DNA of 64,000 bases, from contig CALSTO010000001.1 in the NCBI GenBank assembly GCA_943789295.1, positions 310,001-374,000 on the forward strand, in the 5' to 3' direction. This document shows, in pieces, positions 7,880-18,027 of the stretch (position 1 is its first letter; every line of letters begins with the position of its first letter). The DNA is from MAG-121220-bin8 sp002700465 (lineage in GTDB: Bacteria > Bacteroidota > Bacteroidia > Flavobacteriales > Flavobacteriaceae). The notes beneath the pieces are model-generated. The model was not told the origin of the DNA. It saw only the letters and a program-made list of their open reading frames with translations, and ran no database searches. Position numbers and translations under genes: made by a program.

Positions 7880-8566
7880 ATGACAAAAATTACAAAAAAA
7901 CGTAAAGACGCTCTATCTAAATATGATAATTCAAAAACATATTCTTTGGAAGAAGCTTCTTCTGTTATAAAAGAAATTTCCAATGTTAACTTTGATTCTT
8001 CAATCGATTTGGCAGTAAGGTTAGGAGTTGATCCTAGAAAAGCTGATCAAAACGTTCGAGGAATTGTTACTCTTCCTAATGGTACGGGAAAAGATGTAAA
8101 GGTTTTGGCTTTAGTAACACCTGATAAAGAGAAAGAAGCTACAGAAGCTGGTGCTGATTTTGTTGGTCTAGACGAGTATCTTCAAAAAATTAAAGATGGG
8201 TGGACAAATGTAGATGTAATAATTACTATGCCTAGTGTTATGGGTAAATTAGGTCCTTTAGGTAGAATACTAGGTCCTAGAGGTTTAATGCCAAATCCAA
8301 AAACAGGGACCGTAACAATGGATATTGCCAAAGCAGTTAACGATGTAAAATCTGGTAAAATTGATTTTAAGGTTGATAAAACTGGTATTATTCATGCTTC
8401 AATTGGTAAAACTTCTTTTGATGCTGACAAAATTTATGGAAACTCTCTTGAATTAATGCAAAATATAATTAAGCTCAAGCCGAGTTCTTCTAAAGGAACT
8501 TATGTTAAAAGTATTTCTATGTCTAGTACTATGAGTCCAGGGATTAATATTGATACTAATATTTAG
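7880..8566 (+). CDS. rplA: 50S ribosomal protein L1
   Basis: A 228-residue protein with the L1 core, including the conserved GKLGPLGRILGPRGLMPNPK segment and the GKIDFKVDKTGIIHASIGK stretch. L1 forms the mobile stalk at the E site and usually represses its own operon. It starts 19 bases after rplK with the context GATTATG and no Shine-Dalgarno sequence. Confidence 0.98.
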   Translation: MTKITKKRKDALSKYDNSKTYSLEEASSVIKEISNVNFDSSIDLAVRLGVDPRKADQNVRGIVTLPNGTGKDVKVLALVTPDKEKEATEAGADFVGLDEYLQKIKDGWTNVDVIITMPSVMGKLGPLGRILGPRGLMPNPKTGTVTMDIAKAVNDVKSGKIDFKVDKTGIIHASIGKTSFDADKIYGNSLELMQNIIKLKPSSSKGTYVKSISMSSTMSPGINIDTNI

Positions 8567-8580
8567 TAAAATAAAATAAA

Positions 8581-9105
8581 ATGACAAGAGAAGAAAAATC
8601 TAATGTGATAAAAAACCTGACTGCTGAATTAGCAGAAAATACTAATGTTTACATGACAGATATTTCCGGTCTAAATGCCAATGAAACAAGCAATTTAAGA
8701 AGAGCATGTTTTAAAGCAGGTATAAAACTTTCAGTTGTTAAAAATACTTTGTTGTCAAAAGCAATGGAATCCTCTGAAAGAGACTTTGGAAATCTAAATG
8801 AAGTGTTAGTTGGTAATACAGCTTTAATGTATTCAGAAGTTGGGAATACACCTGCTAAATTGATAAAACAATTTAGAAAAAAATCTGGCAAACCAGTACT
8901 TAAAGGAGCTTCAATTGAGGACTCTGTCTATTTTGGTGATGATCAGGTTGAGTTTTTAGCTAATATTAAATCCAAAGAGGAATTAATTGGAGAAGTAATT
9001 ACCATATTACAATCACCAGCTAAAAATGTTATATCCGCTTTACAATCAAGTGGATCAATATTATCGGGAGTTTTAAAAACACTTTCAGAAAAAAACGAAA
9101 ATTAA
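8581..9105 (+). CDS. rplJ: 50S ribosomal protein L10
   Basis: A 174-residue protein with the MTREEKSNVIKNLTAEL N-terminus and a TDISGLNANETSNLRRACF rRNA-binding segment. The C-terminal helix anchors L7/L12 dimers. It begins 14 bases after rplA, so there is no room for the long L10 leader found in some bacteria. Confidence 0.97.
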   Translation: MTREEKSNVIKNLTAELAENTNVYMTDISGLNANETSNLRRACFKAGIKLSVVKNTLLSKAMESSERDFGNLNEVLVGNTALMYSEVGNTPAKLIKQFRKKSGKPVLKGASIEDSVYFGDDQVEFLANIKSKEELIGEVITILQSPAKNVISALQSSGSILSGVLKTLSEKNEN

Positions 9106-9131
9106 TAATAACAATAATAAATATTTAAAAA

Positions 9132-9509
9132 ATGGCAGATTTAAAAGATTTTGCAGAACAATTAGTTAACCTAACAGTAAAAGAAGTTAATGAGTTAGCT
9201 GACATCCTAAAAGAAGAATACGGAATTGAACCAGCAGCAGCAGCAGTAGCTGTAGCAGGTCCAGCAGCAGGCGGAGACGCTGAAGCGGCTGAAGAAAAAA
9301 CAGAATTTGATGTTGTTTTAAACGCAGCAGGTGGTTCTAAACTAGCTGTAGTTAAGCTAGTTAAAGAATTAACTGGTTTAGGTTTAAAAGAAGCTAAAGA
9401 ATTAGTTGACAATGCTCCAAGTAATATTAAAGAAGCAGTTTCAAAAGACGAAGCTGAAGGCTTTAAGAAATCACTTGAAGAAGCTGGTGCTGAAGTTGAA
9501 TTAAAATAA
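9132..9509 (+). CDS. rplL: 50S ribosomal protein L7/L12
   Basis: A 125-residue acidic protein. An N-terminal dimerisation helix is followed by an Ala/Gly-rich hinge at about 36-55 and a C-terminal domain with KLAVVKLVKELTGLGLKEAK, which recruits translation factors. The gene is richer in G+C than its neighbours because of the alanine-rich hinge. An attenuator-like hairpin separates it from rpoB. Confidence 0.98.
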   Translation: MADLKDFAEQLVNLTVKEVNELADILKEEYGIEPAAAAVAVAGPAAGGDAEAAEEKTEFDVVLNAAGGSKLAVVKLVKELTGLGLKEAKELVDNAPSNIKEAVSKDEAEGFKKSLEEAGAEVELK

Positions 9510-9536
9510 TTAATTCAACTTTAGTTTAAGTTTTAA

Positions 9537-9568
9537 GCTTTGGGCTATGCCCAAAGCACTATTTTTTT
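9537..9568 (+). terminator. Attenuator/terminator hairpin between rplL and rpoB
   Basis: A perfect 9-bp stem GCTTTGGGC / GCCCAAAGC (9537-9545 with 9549-9557) with a TAT loop is followed by a run of seven T at 9562-9568. This is the best intrinsic-terminator signature in the cluster. It resembles the partial terminator that in E. coli lowers rpoBC expression relative to ribosomal proteins. Confidence 0.85.
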
Positions 9569-9594
9569 ATGTTCTTTAACCTAAATTGTTTTAA

Positions 9595-12500
9595 ATGTAT
9601 AGTACTATTAATAGATTAAATTTTGCATCAGCTACAGATATTCCTGACTATCCAGATTTTCTTGATATTCAGATAAAATCATTTAGCGATTTTTTTCAAC
9701 TTGAGACTAAATCTGACGAAAGAACTGATGAAGGTTTATTTAATACCTTCATGGAAAATTTTCCAATTTCAGATTCTCGAAATCAATTCGTTTTAGAGTT
9801 TTTAGATTATTTTGTAGATCCCCCTAGATATTCAATTCAAGAGTGTATTGAGAGAGGATTAACACATTGTGTTCCCTTAAAAGCGAGGTTAAAACTTTAT
9901 TGTACAGACGAAGAACATGAAGATTTTGAAACGATAGTTCAAGATGTTTATTTAGGTGTAATTCCTTACATGACTCCTAGCGGAACTTTTATTATTAATG
10001 GTGCCGAAAGGGTAGTTGTTTCACAGTTACATCGATCTCCTGGTGTCTTTTTTGGTCAGTCTTTTCATGCTAATGGTACTAAGTTATACTCTGCTAGAGT
10101 TATTCCTTTTAAAGGATCATGGATTGAATTTGCTACCGACATTAATAGTGTGATGTATGCTTATATTGATAGAAAGAAAAAGTTACCTGTTACTACTCTT
10201 TTAAGAGCTATTGGATTTGAAAGAGATAAGGATATTTTAGAAATCTTTGATTTAGCTGAAGAAGTTAAAGTATCAAAATCTGGATTAAAAAAGTGTTTAG
10301 GAAGAAAGCTAGCAGCTAGAGTTTTAAATTCATGGTTTGAAGATTTTGTGGATGAAGATACAGGTGAAGTTGTTTCTATTGAAAGAAATGAAATAATATT
10401 AGATAGAGAGACAATAATTGATAAAGAAAATATTGAAGAGATTTTAGCAACAAATACTCAAACAGTATTGTTACATAAAGTTGATGGTCAACTTTCTGAC
10501 TATGCGATAATTCACAATACTCTTCAAAAAGATCCTACAAATTCTGAAAAGGAAGCAGTTGAGCATATTTATAGACAATTAAGAAATGCTGAACCGCCTG
10601 ATGAGGAGACAGCCAGAGGAATAATTGATAAATTATTTTTCTCCGATCAAAGATATAATTTGGGGGAAGTGGGTAGATATAGAATGAATAAAAAATTAGG
10701 TCTTGATATTGATATGGAGATGCTAGTTTTAACTAAAGAAGATATTATAACTATTATAAAATATTTAATCGAGTTAATTAATTCTAAAGCTGAAATTGAT
10801 GATATTGACCACCTTTCTAACAGAAGAGTTAGAACAGTAGGTGAACAATTATCGTCTCAATTTGGTGTTGGTCTTTCTAGAATGGCTAGAACTATTAGAG
10901 AAAGAATGAATGTTAGAGATAATGAAGTTTTTACACCAATAGATTTAATTAATGCTAAGACTTTATCTTCTGTAATTAATTCATTTTTTGGAACTAACCA
11001 GTTATCTCAATTTATGGATCAAACCAATCCATTAGCTGAAATAACTCATAAAAGAAGATTATCTGCTTTAGGTCCTGGTGGACTATCTAGAGAAAGAGCA
11101 GGTTTTGAAGTTCGAGATGTTCATTATACTCATTATGGAAGGTTATGTCCTATAGAGACTCCGGAAGGTCCAAATATTGGATTAATTTCTTCACTTGGTG
11201 TTTTTGCCAAAGTCAATAATTTAGGTTTTATAGAAACTCCTTACAGAAAAGTAGAAAATGGAGTTGTTGATTTAAAAAATCATCGATATTTAAGTGCTGA
11301 AGAAGAAGAGGGTATGTTAATTGCGCAAGCAAATATTCCAAAAGATAAGGATGGTAAAATTCTTTCTGAAAAGGTTATTGCTAGACAAGAAGCAGACTAT
11401 CCTGTTATAGATCCTTCTGAAGTTAATTATACAGACGTAGCACCTAACCAAATTGCATCTATTTCTGCATCTCTTATTCCTTTTTTAGAACATGATGACG
11501 CTAATAGAGCATTGATGGGATCAAATATGATGAGACAATCTGTTCCTTTGTTAAGACCAGAATCCCCAATTGTTGGTACTGGATTAGAAAGACAAGTTGC
11601 ATCTGATTCTAGAGTTTTAATAAATGCTGATTTTGACGGAAAGGTTATTTATGTAGATTCTCAGAAAATTACTATAAAGTATAGTCTTAACGAAGAACAA
11701 AAACTAACTAGTTTTGATAACGATGAAAAAACATACTCTTTAGTAAAATTTAGAAAAACTAATCAAGGTACTTGTATTAACTTAAAACCAATTGTTGTTA
11801 AAGGTGATAAAGTTAAAAAAGGTCAAGTGTTATGTGAAGGTTATGCTACTCAAAATGGTGAATTAGCTTTAGGAAGAAATTTAAAAGTTGCATTCATGCC
11901 ATGGAAAGGATATAATTTTGAAGATGCTATCGTAATTTCAGAAAAAGTTGTTAGAGACGATGTTTTTACTTCGTTACATATTGACGAGTATTCCATTGAT
12001 GTAAGAGATACTAAATTAGGTATGGAAGAACTTACAAATGATATTCCAAATGTAAGTGAAGAGGCAACTTCTGATTTAGACGAGAATGGAATGATAAGGG
12101 TTGGAGCTGAAGTTAAACCTGGAGATATTTTAATTGGTAAAATCACTCCTAAAGGTGAATCAGATCCAACACCTGAAGAAAAATTATTAAGAGCTATTTT
12201 TGGAGATAAAGCTGGTGATGTCAAAGATGCTTCATTAAAAGCGCCTCCATCTCTTAACGGTATAGTTGTAAATAAAAAATTATTTACAAGGCCAATTAAA
12301 GATAAGAGAAAAAGATCTGAGGATAAAGATCTTTTAATTGAATTAGGAAAGGCTTATGACGTTAAATTCGAAGAACTTAAAAAATCATTAATTGAGAAGT
12401 TATATAATATTTTAGGTGGTAAAACTTGTCAAGGTGTTTTTAATGATCTTGAAGAAGAAGTTTTGCCTAAGGGTAAAAAATACTCTTTAAAAATGTTAAA

Positions 12501-13401
12501 TCAAGTCGAAGAATATACTCACTTAGTCTCAGGTCAATGGACAGTAGATAAAAAAGTAAACTCTTTAGTTGTGACTCTTTTACACAATTATAAAATAAAA
12601 GAAAACGATCTTCAAGGAATGCTAAGAAGAGAGAAATTCACTATTTCTGTTGGAGACGAACTGCCACCAGGAATTTTAAAGTTAGCTAAAGTATATATAG
12701 CTAAGAAAAGAAAACTTAAAGTTGGTGATAAAATGGCAGGTAGACATGGTAACAAGGGTATTGTTGCTAGAATTGTTAGACAAGAAGACATGCCTTTCTT
12801 AGAAGACGGAACACCAGTAGATATTGTTTTAAATCCACTTGGTGTACCATCTCGAATGAATATTGGTCAAATTTATGAAACTGTTTTAGGTTGGGCTGGT
12901 CAAAAATTGGGAAGAAAATTCTCAACTCCAATTTTTGATGGTGCTACCTTAGATCAAATTAATGAATTAACCGAAGAAGCAGGAGTTCCTCAATTTGGAC
13001 ACACTCACTTATATGATGGTGGAACTGGTAAAAGATTTGATCAACCAGCAACTGTAGGGGTAATATATATGCTTAAGTTAGGTCATATGGTTGATGATAA
13101 GATGCATTCAAGATCTATTGGGCCATATTCTTTAATTACTCAACAACCACTTGGTGGTAAGGCTCAATTTGGAGGTCAAAGATTTGGAGAAATGGAAGTT
13201 TGGGCACTTGAGGCTTATGGAGCTTCAAGTACTTTACAAGAAATTTTAACTATCAAATCAGATGATGTACAAGGTAGAGCTAAAGCTTATGAAGCAATCG
13301 TAAAAGGTGATACAATGCCAGATCCTGGACTTCCAGAATCATTTAACGTGTTGATGCATGAACTTAAAGGTCTAGGATTAGATATTAGATTAGAAGAATA
13401 A
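9595..13401 (+). CDS. rpoB: DNA-directed RNA polymerase subunit beta
   Basis: A 1268-residue beta subunit. The rifampicin-binding region lies at about 466-500 (GTNQLSQFMDQTNPLAEITH, then KRRLSALGPGGLSRERAGF) and is of the ordinary sensitive type. A HYGRLCPIETPEGPNIGL motif follows, and near the C-terminus is the GDKMAGRHGNKG segment close to the active site. It is preceded by the rplL attenuator and followed 17 bases later by rpoC. The size is normal for Bacteroidota. Confidence 0.99.
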   Translation: MYSTINRLNFASATDIPDYPDFLDIQIKSFSDFFQLETKSDERTDEGLFNTFMENFPISDSRNQFVLEFLDYFVDPPRYSIQECIERGLTHCVPLKARLKLYCTDEEHEDFETIVQDVYLGVIPYMTPSGTFIINGAERVVVSQLHRSPGVFFGQSFHANGTKLYSARVIPFKGSWIEFATDINSVMYAYIDRKKKLPVTTLLRAIGFERDKDILEIFDLAEEVKVSKSGLKKCLGRKLAARVLNSWFEDFVDEDTGEVVSIERNEIILDRETIIDKENIEEILATNTQTVLLHKVDGQLSDYAIIHNTLQKDPTNSEKEAVEHIYRQLRNAEPPDEETARGIIDKLFFSDQRYNLGEVGRYRMNKKLGLDIDMEMLVLTKEDIITIIKYLIELINSKAEIDDIDHLSNRRVRTVGEQLSSQFGVGLSRMARTIRERMNVRDNEVFTPIDLINAKTLSSVINSFFGTNQLSQFMDQTNPLAEITHKRRLSALGPGGLSRERAGFEVRDVHYTHYGRLCPIETPEGPNIGLISSLGVFAKVNNLGFIETPYRKVENGVVDLKNHRYLSAEEEEGMLIAQANIPKDKDGKILSEKVIARQEADYPVIDPSEVNYTDVAPNQIASISASLIPFLEHDDANRALMGSNMMRQSVPLLRPESPIVGTGLERQVASDSRVLINADFDGKVIYVDSQKITIKYSLNEEQKLTSFDNDEKTYSLVKFRKTNQGTCINLKPIVVKGDKVKKGQVLCEGYATQNGELALGRNLKVAFMPWKGYNFEDAIVISEKVVRDDVFTSLHIDEYSIDVRDTKLGMEELTNDIPNVSEEATSDLDENGMIRVGAEVKPGDILIGKITPKGESDPTPEEKLLRAIFGDKAGDVKDASLKAPPSLNGIVVNKKLFTRPIKDKRKRSEDKDLLIELGKAYDVKFEELKKSLIEKLYNILGGKTCQGVFNDLEEEVLPKGKKYSLKMLNQVEEYTHLVSGQWTVDKKVNSLVVTLLHNYKIKENDLQGMLRREKFTISVGDELPPGILKLAKVYIAKKRKLKVGDKMAGRHGNKGIVARIVRQEDMPFLEDGTPVDIVLNPLGVPSRMNIGQIYETVLGWAGQKLGRKFSTPIFDGATLDQINELTEEAGVPQFGHTHLYDGGTGKRFDQPATVGVIYMLKLGHMVDDKMHSRSIGPYSLITQQPLGGKAQFGGQRFGEMEVWALEAYGASSTLQEILTIKSDDVQGRAKAYEAIVKGDTMPDPGLPESFNVLMHELKGLGLDIRLEE

Positions 13402-13418
13402 TAAAATAAAAACTCATT

Positions 13419-16400
13419 ATGTCTAGAAAAATTGAAATTAATAAATCTCAAAAATTCTCAAAAATATCAATTGGATTATCATCTCCTGAAACCATATTAG
13501 GTAACTCAAGAGGTGAGATTCTAAAACCAGAAACTATAAATTATAGAACACATAAACCAGAAAGAGATGGTTTGTTTTGTGAAAGAATTTTTGGTCCTGT
13601 TAAAGATTTCGAATGTGCATGTGGAAAATATAAAAGAATAAGATATAAAGGAATTATTTGTGATAGATGTGGAGTTGAAGTAACAGAAAAAAAGGTAAGA
13701 AGAGACAGAGTTGGTCACATTGATTTAGTAGTTCCGGTTGCTCATATATGGTATTTTAGATCTTTACCTAATAAAATAGGTTACTTATTAGGTCTTCCTT
13801 CCAAGAAATTGGACATGATCATTTACTATGAAAGATATGTAGTAATTCAACCAGGACTTGCTGTAAATGCTGAAGGAGAGTCCGTGAATAAAATGGATTA
13901 TTTAACCGAAGAGGAATATATAACTATAACAGATAGTCTTCCACCCGAAAATCAATTTTTAGACGATCAGGATCCAAATAAGTTTATTGCTAAAATGGGT
14001 GCTGAATGTCTAATTGAGTTACTTTCTAGAATAGATCTAAATGAATTATCTTATGAGCTAAGACATAAAGCTAATACAGAGACTTCCAAACAAAGAAAAA
14101 TGGAAGCTTTGAAAAGACTTCAAGTTGTAGAATCATTCAAAGAGTCTAATTTAAATCGAGAAAACAAACCTGAATGGATGATTTTAAAGGCAATACCTGT
14201 TATTCCACCTGAACTTAGACCGTTAGTTCCTTTGGATGGAGGAAGATTTGCAACCTCTGATTTAAATGATTTATATAGAAGAGTAATTATAAGAAATAAT
14301 AGGTTAAAAAGATTAGTTGAAATAAAAGCCCCTGAAGTAATTTTAAGAAACGAAAAGAGAATGCTTCAAGAATCTGTAGATTCACTTTTTGATAACACAA
14401 GAAAATCTTCTGCTGTTAAAACAGATGCTAATAGACCATTAAAATCGCTCTCTGATTCTTTAAAAGGAAAACAGGGTAGATTTCGTCAGAACCTCCTTGG
14501 AAAAAGAGTAGATTATTCTGCTAGATCTGTTATTGTTGGAGGACCAGAATTAAAATTATTTGAATGTGGCTTACCTAAAAATATGGCAGCTGAGTTATAC
14601 AAGCCTTTTATAATTAGAAAATTAATTGAAAGAGGAATTGTAAAAACAGTTAAGTCGGCTAAAAAAATTATTGATAGACGAGAACCTTTAGTTTGGGATA
14701 TTTTAGAAAATGTTTTAAAAGGACATCCTGTTCTTTTAAACAGAGCTCCAACATTACACAGGCTAGGAATACAAGCTTTTCAACCAATACTAATTGAAGG
14801 TAAAGCTATTCAAGTTCATCCATTAGTTTGTACAGCTTTTAATGCTGATTTTGATGGTGATCAGATGGCAGTTCATCTTCCATTAGGTCCTGAGGCAATT
14901 TTAGAATCACAGTTATTGATGCTAGCTTCTCATAATATTTTGAATCCAGCAAATGGATCTCCTATAACTGTACCTTCTCAAGATATGGTTTTAGGATTAT
15001 ATTATATGACAAAATTATTAAAGTCAACAAAAGACCATAAGGTTAAAGGTGAAGGATTAATATTTTACTCAGCTGAGGAAGTAAATATTGCATACAACGA
15101 GGAAAGAGTTGATTTAAATGCAATGATTAAAATTAGAGCTAAAGATTTTAATGAATCCGGTGAACTAGTTTTTAAGATTATTGAAACAACTGTTGGTAGA
15201 GTTTTATTTAACCAAGTTGTTCCTGAAAAAGCTGGGTTTATAAACGAAGTTTTAAATAAAAAATCTCTTAGAGATATTATTGGAAATATTTTAAAATTAA
15301 CAAGTGTTCCTGAAACTGCTGAATTTTTAGATAAGATTAAATCTATGGGATTCTCTTTTGCATTTGAAGGAGGTTTATCTTTTAGTTTAGGAGATATCAT
15401 GATTCCACCTGAAAAACATGAAATGATAGCAAAAGCTAACGGTGAGGTTGATGGTATTATTTCTAATTATAATATGGGATTAATTACAAATAATGAGCGT
15501 TATAATCAAGTAATCGATGTTTGGACTTCTGCAAATGCTACATTAACTGAGCTTTCAATGAAAAGAATAAGTGAAGACAAACAAGGATTTAACTCAGTAT
15601 ATATGATGTTAGACTCCGGAGCCAGGGGCTCAAAAGAACAAATACGTCAGCTTACAGGAATGCGTGGATTAATGGCGAAACCTAAAAAAGCTAGTGCTAG
15701 TGGAGGAGAAATAATTGAAAACCCCATTTTATCTAACTTCAAAGAAGGTCTTTCTATTTTAGAATATTTTATATCTACTCACGGAGCTAGAAAAGGTTTA
15801 GCAGATACTGCATTAAAAACTGCAGATGCAGGTTATTTAACTAGAAGACTTGTCGACGTAGCTCAAGATGTCATAATTTATTATGAAGATTGTAATACTT
15901 TAAGAGGAATAACGGTCGAAGCACTTAAGAAAAATGAAGAAATTGTTGAAACTTTAGGAGAAAGAATTTTAGGTAGAGTTTCGTTACACGATATATATAA
16001 TCCTTTAAACAATGAAATTATTGTTTCTGCAGGTGAGGAAATATCTGACGATAAAGTAAATTTAATAGAATCTACTCCAATTGAAAAAGTTGAAGTTAGA
16101 TCTCCTTTAACATGTGAATCTCCAAGAGGAGTTTGTTCAAAATGTTATGGAAGAAATTTAGCTACTGGTAAAATGGTTCAAAATGGTGAAGCTGTAGGTG
16201 TTGTTGCTGCTCAATCAATTGGTGAGCCTGGAACTCAGTTAACTTTAAGAACTTTCCACGTTGGTGGTATCGCTGGAAACATTTCTGAAGACAATAACCT
16301 TTCTGTTAGATTTGACGGAATTGCTGAAATTGAAGATTTAAAAGTTGTTAAATCGAAGGACTCGGAGGGTAAAACTTTAAATACAGTAATTTCTAGAACA

Positions 16401-17726
16401 TGTGAAATTAAAGTTTTAGATAAAAAATCTGGTATTGTATTAAGTACGAACATTATTCCTTATGGGTCTTCTATTCTTGTTAAAGACGGACAAGTATTGA
16501 AAAAAGGTGATATTGTATGTCAATGGGATCCTTATAACGGAGTGATTGTTTCTGAATTTGGAGGTAAAATTGAATATGAAAACATCGAACAAGGAGTTAC
16601 TTACCAGGTTGAAATTGATGAACAAACTGGATTTAAAGAAAAAGTTATTTCAGAATCTAGAAATAAAAAAGTAGTTCCTACTTTACTTATTAATGACAGT
16701 AAAGGAAATAACGTTAGAACTTATAACTTACCAGTGGGTGCTCATTTAATGGTTGATGATGGTGAAAAACTTGAAGCAGGAAAAATTTTAGTTAAAATTC
16801 CTAGAAAATCTGCTAAATCGGGTGATATTACAGGTGGACTTCCGAGAGTTACAGAACTTTTTGAAGCTAGAAATCCATCAAATCCAGCTGTAGTGAGTGA
16901 AATTGATGGTGTTGTAAACTTTGGTAAAATTAAAAGAGGAAATAGAGAAATTATTATTGAATCTAAAACTGGGGAAATCAAAAAGTATTTAGTTAAGCTT
17001 TCTAATCAAATACTAGTTCAAGAAAATGATTTTGTAAAGGCTGGAATGCCACTATCAGATGGTGCAATTACACCAAATGATATTTTAAATATCAAAGGTC
17101 CATCAGCTGTTCAACAGTATTTAGTAAATGAAGTTCAAGAGGTTTATAGACTACAAGGTGTTAAGATTAACGACAAACATTTTGAAGTATTAATTAGACA
17201 AATGATGCAAAAAGTTAAAATTCAAGATTCAGGTGATACTACTTTTCTTGAAGGTCAACTGATCCATAAAAATGAATTTATTTCTGAAAATGATAATTTA
17301 TTTAACAAAAAAATTATTGAATCTGTTGGTTCATCCGAAAACTTCAAAGAAGGTCAAGTTATTAGTGCAAGAGAACTAAGAGACGAAAATTCTTTATTAA
17401 AAAGAGAAGATAAAGATTTAGTAGTAGCTAGAGATGCTGTGAATGCTACTGCTACTCCAATCTTACAAGGTATTACTAGAGCTTCTCTTCAAACTAAATC
17501 GTTTATCTCTGCTGCATCTTTCCAAGAGACTACTAAGGTTTTAAATGAAGCTGCTGTTAATGGGAAGGTGGATACTTTAAGAGGACTTAAGGAAAATGTG
17601 ATAGTTGGTCACAAAATTCCTGCAGGTACTGGAAATAGAAAATTCAATGATGTTATTGTTGGTTATGTTGATGAATACGAAGAGTTACTAGCAAAAAAGA
17701 ATTTAACTTTTAATGAAGAAATCTAA
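13419..17726 (+). CDS. rpoC: DNA-directed RNA polymerase subunit beta'
   Basis: A 1435-residue catalytic subunit. An N-terminal zinc site (CACGKYKRIRYKGIICDRCG from about residue 66) is followed by the active-site NADFDGD at about 475-481, whose Asp residues bind Mg. A second zinc cluster (CESPRGVCSKCYGRNL) lies in the C-terminal half, followed by the trigger-loop region (GEPGTQLTLRTFHVGG). Its last 14 bases overlap the start of the DUF3467 gene. Confidence 0.99.
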   Translation: MSRKIEINKSQKFSKISIGLSSPETILGNSRGEILKPETINYRTHKPERDGLFCERIFGPVKDFECACGKYKRIRYKGIICDRCGVEVTEKKVRRDRVGHIDLVVPVAHIWYFRSLPNKIGYLLGLPSKKLDMIIYYERYVVIQPGLAVNAEGESVNKMDYLTEEEYITITDSLPPENQFLDDQDPNKFIAKMGAECLIELLSRIDLNELSYELRHKANTETSKQRKMEALKRLQVVESFKESNLNRENKPEWMILKAIPVIPPELRPLVPLDGGRFATSDLNDLYRRVIIRNNRLKRLVEIKAPEVILRNEKRMLQESVDSLFDNTRKSSAVKTDANRPLKSLSDSLKGKQGRFRQNLLGKRVDYSARSVIVGGPELKLFECGLPKNMAAELYKPFIIRKLIERGIVKTVKSAKKIIDRREPLVWDILENVLKGHPVLLNRAPTLHRLGIQAFQPILIEGKAIQVHPLVCTAFNADFDGDQMAVHLPLGPEAILESQLLMLASHNILNPANGSPITVPSQDMVLGLYYMTKLLKSTKDHKVKGEGLIFYSAEEVNIAYNEERVDLNAMIKIRAKDFNESGELVFKIIETTVGRVLFNQVVPEKAGFINEVLNKKSLRDIIGNILKLTSVPETAEFLDKIKSMGFSFAFEGGLSFSLGDIMIPPEKHEMIAKANGEVDGIISNYNMGLITNNERYNQVIDVWTSANATLTELSMKRISEDKQGFNSVYMMLDSGARGSKEQIRQLTGMRGLMAKPKKASASGGEIIENPILSNFKEGLSILEYFISTHGARKGLADTALKTADAGYLTRRLVDVAQDVIIYYEDCNTLRGITVEALKKNEEIVETLGERILGRVSLHDIYNPLNNEIIVSAGEEISDDKVNLIESTPIEKVEVRSPLTCESPRGVCSKCYGRNLATGKMVQNGEAVGVVAAQSIGEPGTQLTLRTFHVGGIAGNISEDNNLSVRFDGIAEIEDLKVVKSKDSEGKTLNTVISRTCEIKVLDKKSGIVLSTNIIPYGSSILVKDGQVLKKGDIVCQWDPYNGVIVSEFGGKIEYENIEQGVTYQVEIDEQTGFKEKVISESRNKKVVPTLLINDSKGNNVRTYNLPVGAHLMVDDGEKLEAGKILVKIPRKSAKSGDITGGLPRVTELFEARNPSNPAVVSEIDGVVNFGKIKRGNREIIIESKTGEIKKYLVKLSNQILVQENDFVKAGMPLSDGAITPNDILNIKGPSAVQQYLVNEVQEVYRLQGVKINDKHFEVLIRQMMQKVKIQDSGDTTFLEGQLIHKNEFISENDNLFNKKIIESVGSSENFKEGQVISARELRDENSLLKREDKDLVVARDAVNATATPILQGITRASLQTKSFISAASFQETTKVLNEAAVNGKVDTLRGLKENVIVGHKIPAGTGNRKFNDVIVGYVDEYEELLAKKNLTFNEEI

Positions 17727-18027
17727 TTCTAAAGAAAATGGTTTAAACCTTGAGCTTGATGAAAAGCTTGCTCAAGGTACATATTCTAATTTAGCATTAA
17801 TTAATCATTCTGTTTCAGAATTTGTTGTCGACTTTATTAATGTTATGCCTGGCGTTCCTAAAGCTAAAGTGAAATCTAGAATCATTTTAACTCCCCAGCA
17901 TGCTAAAAGATTTTCAAAAGCTTTAAATGATAATATTTCAAAATTTGAGAGTTCAAATGGAAAGATAAAGGAATATGAAAATCAAAATCCAATACAATTA
18001 AATTTTGGTCCCACAGGAGAAGCTTAA
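17713..18027 (+). CDS. DUF3467 family protein
   Basis: A 104-residue soluble protein with the features of DUF3467: a YSNLALINHSVSEFVVDFI segment, then VKSRIILTPQHAKRFSKALN. Function is unknown. Its ATG lies inside rpoC, overlapping by 14 bases in another frame, so translation is probably coupled to RpoC. This position after rpoC is, as far as I recall, conserved in Bacteroidota, suggesting a transcription-related role, but that is inference. Its stop abuts the convergent prfC stop with no spacer. Confidence 0.85.
   Translation: MKKSNSKENGLNLELDEKLAQGTYSNLALINHSVSEFVVDFINVMPGVPKAKVKSRIILTPQHAKRFSKALNDNISKFESSNGKIKEYENQNPIQLNFGPTGEA

Noticed and set aside
9125..9412. 95-residue open frame antisense to rplL
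   Set aside because: It mirrors the alanine-rich L7/L12 hinge, giving a low-complexity Ala/Ser/Pro sequence; a shadow of the real gene.
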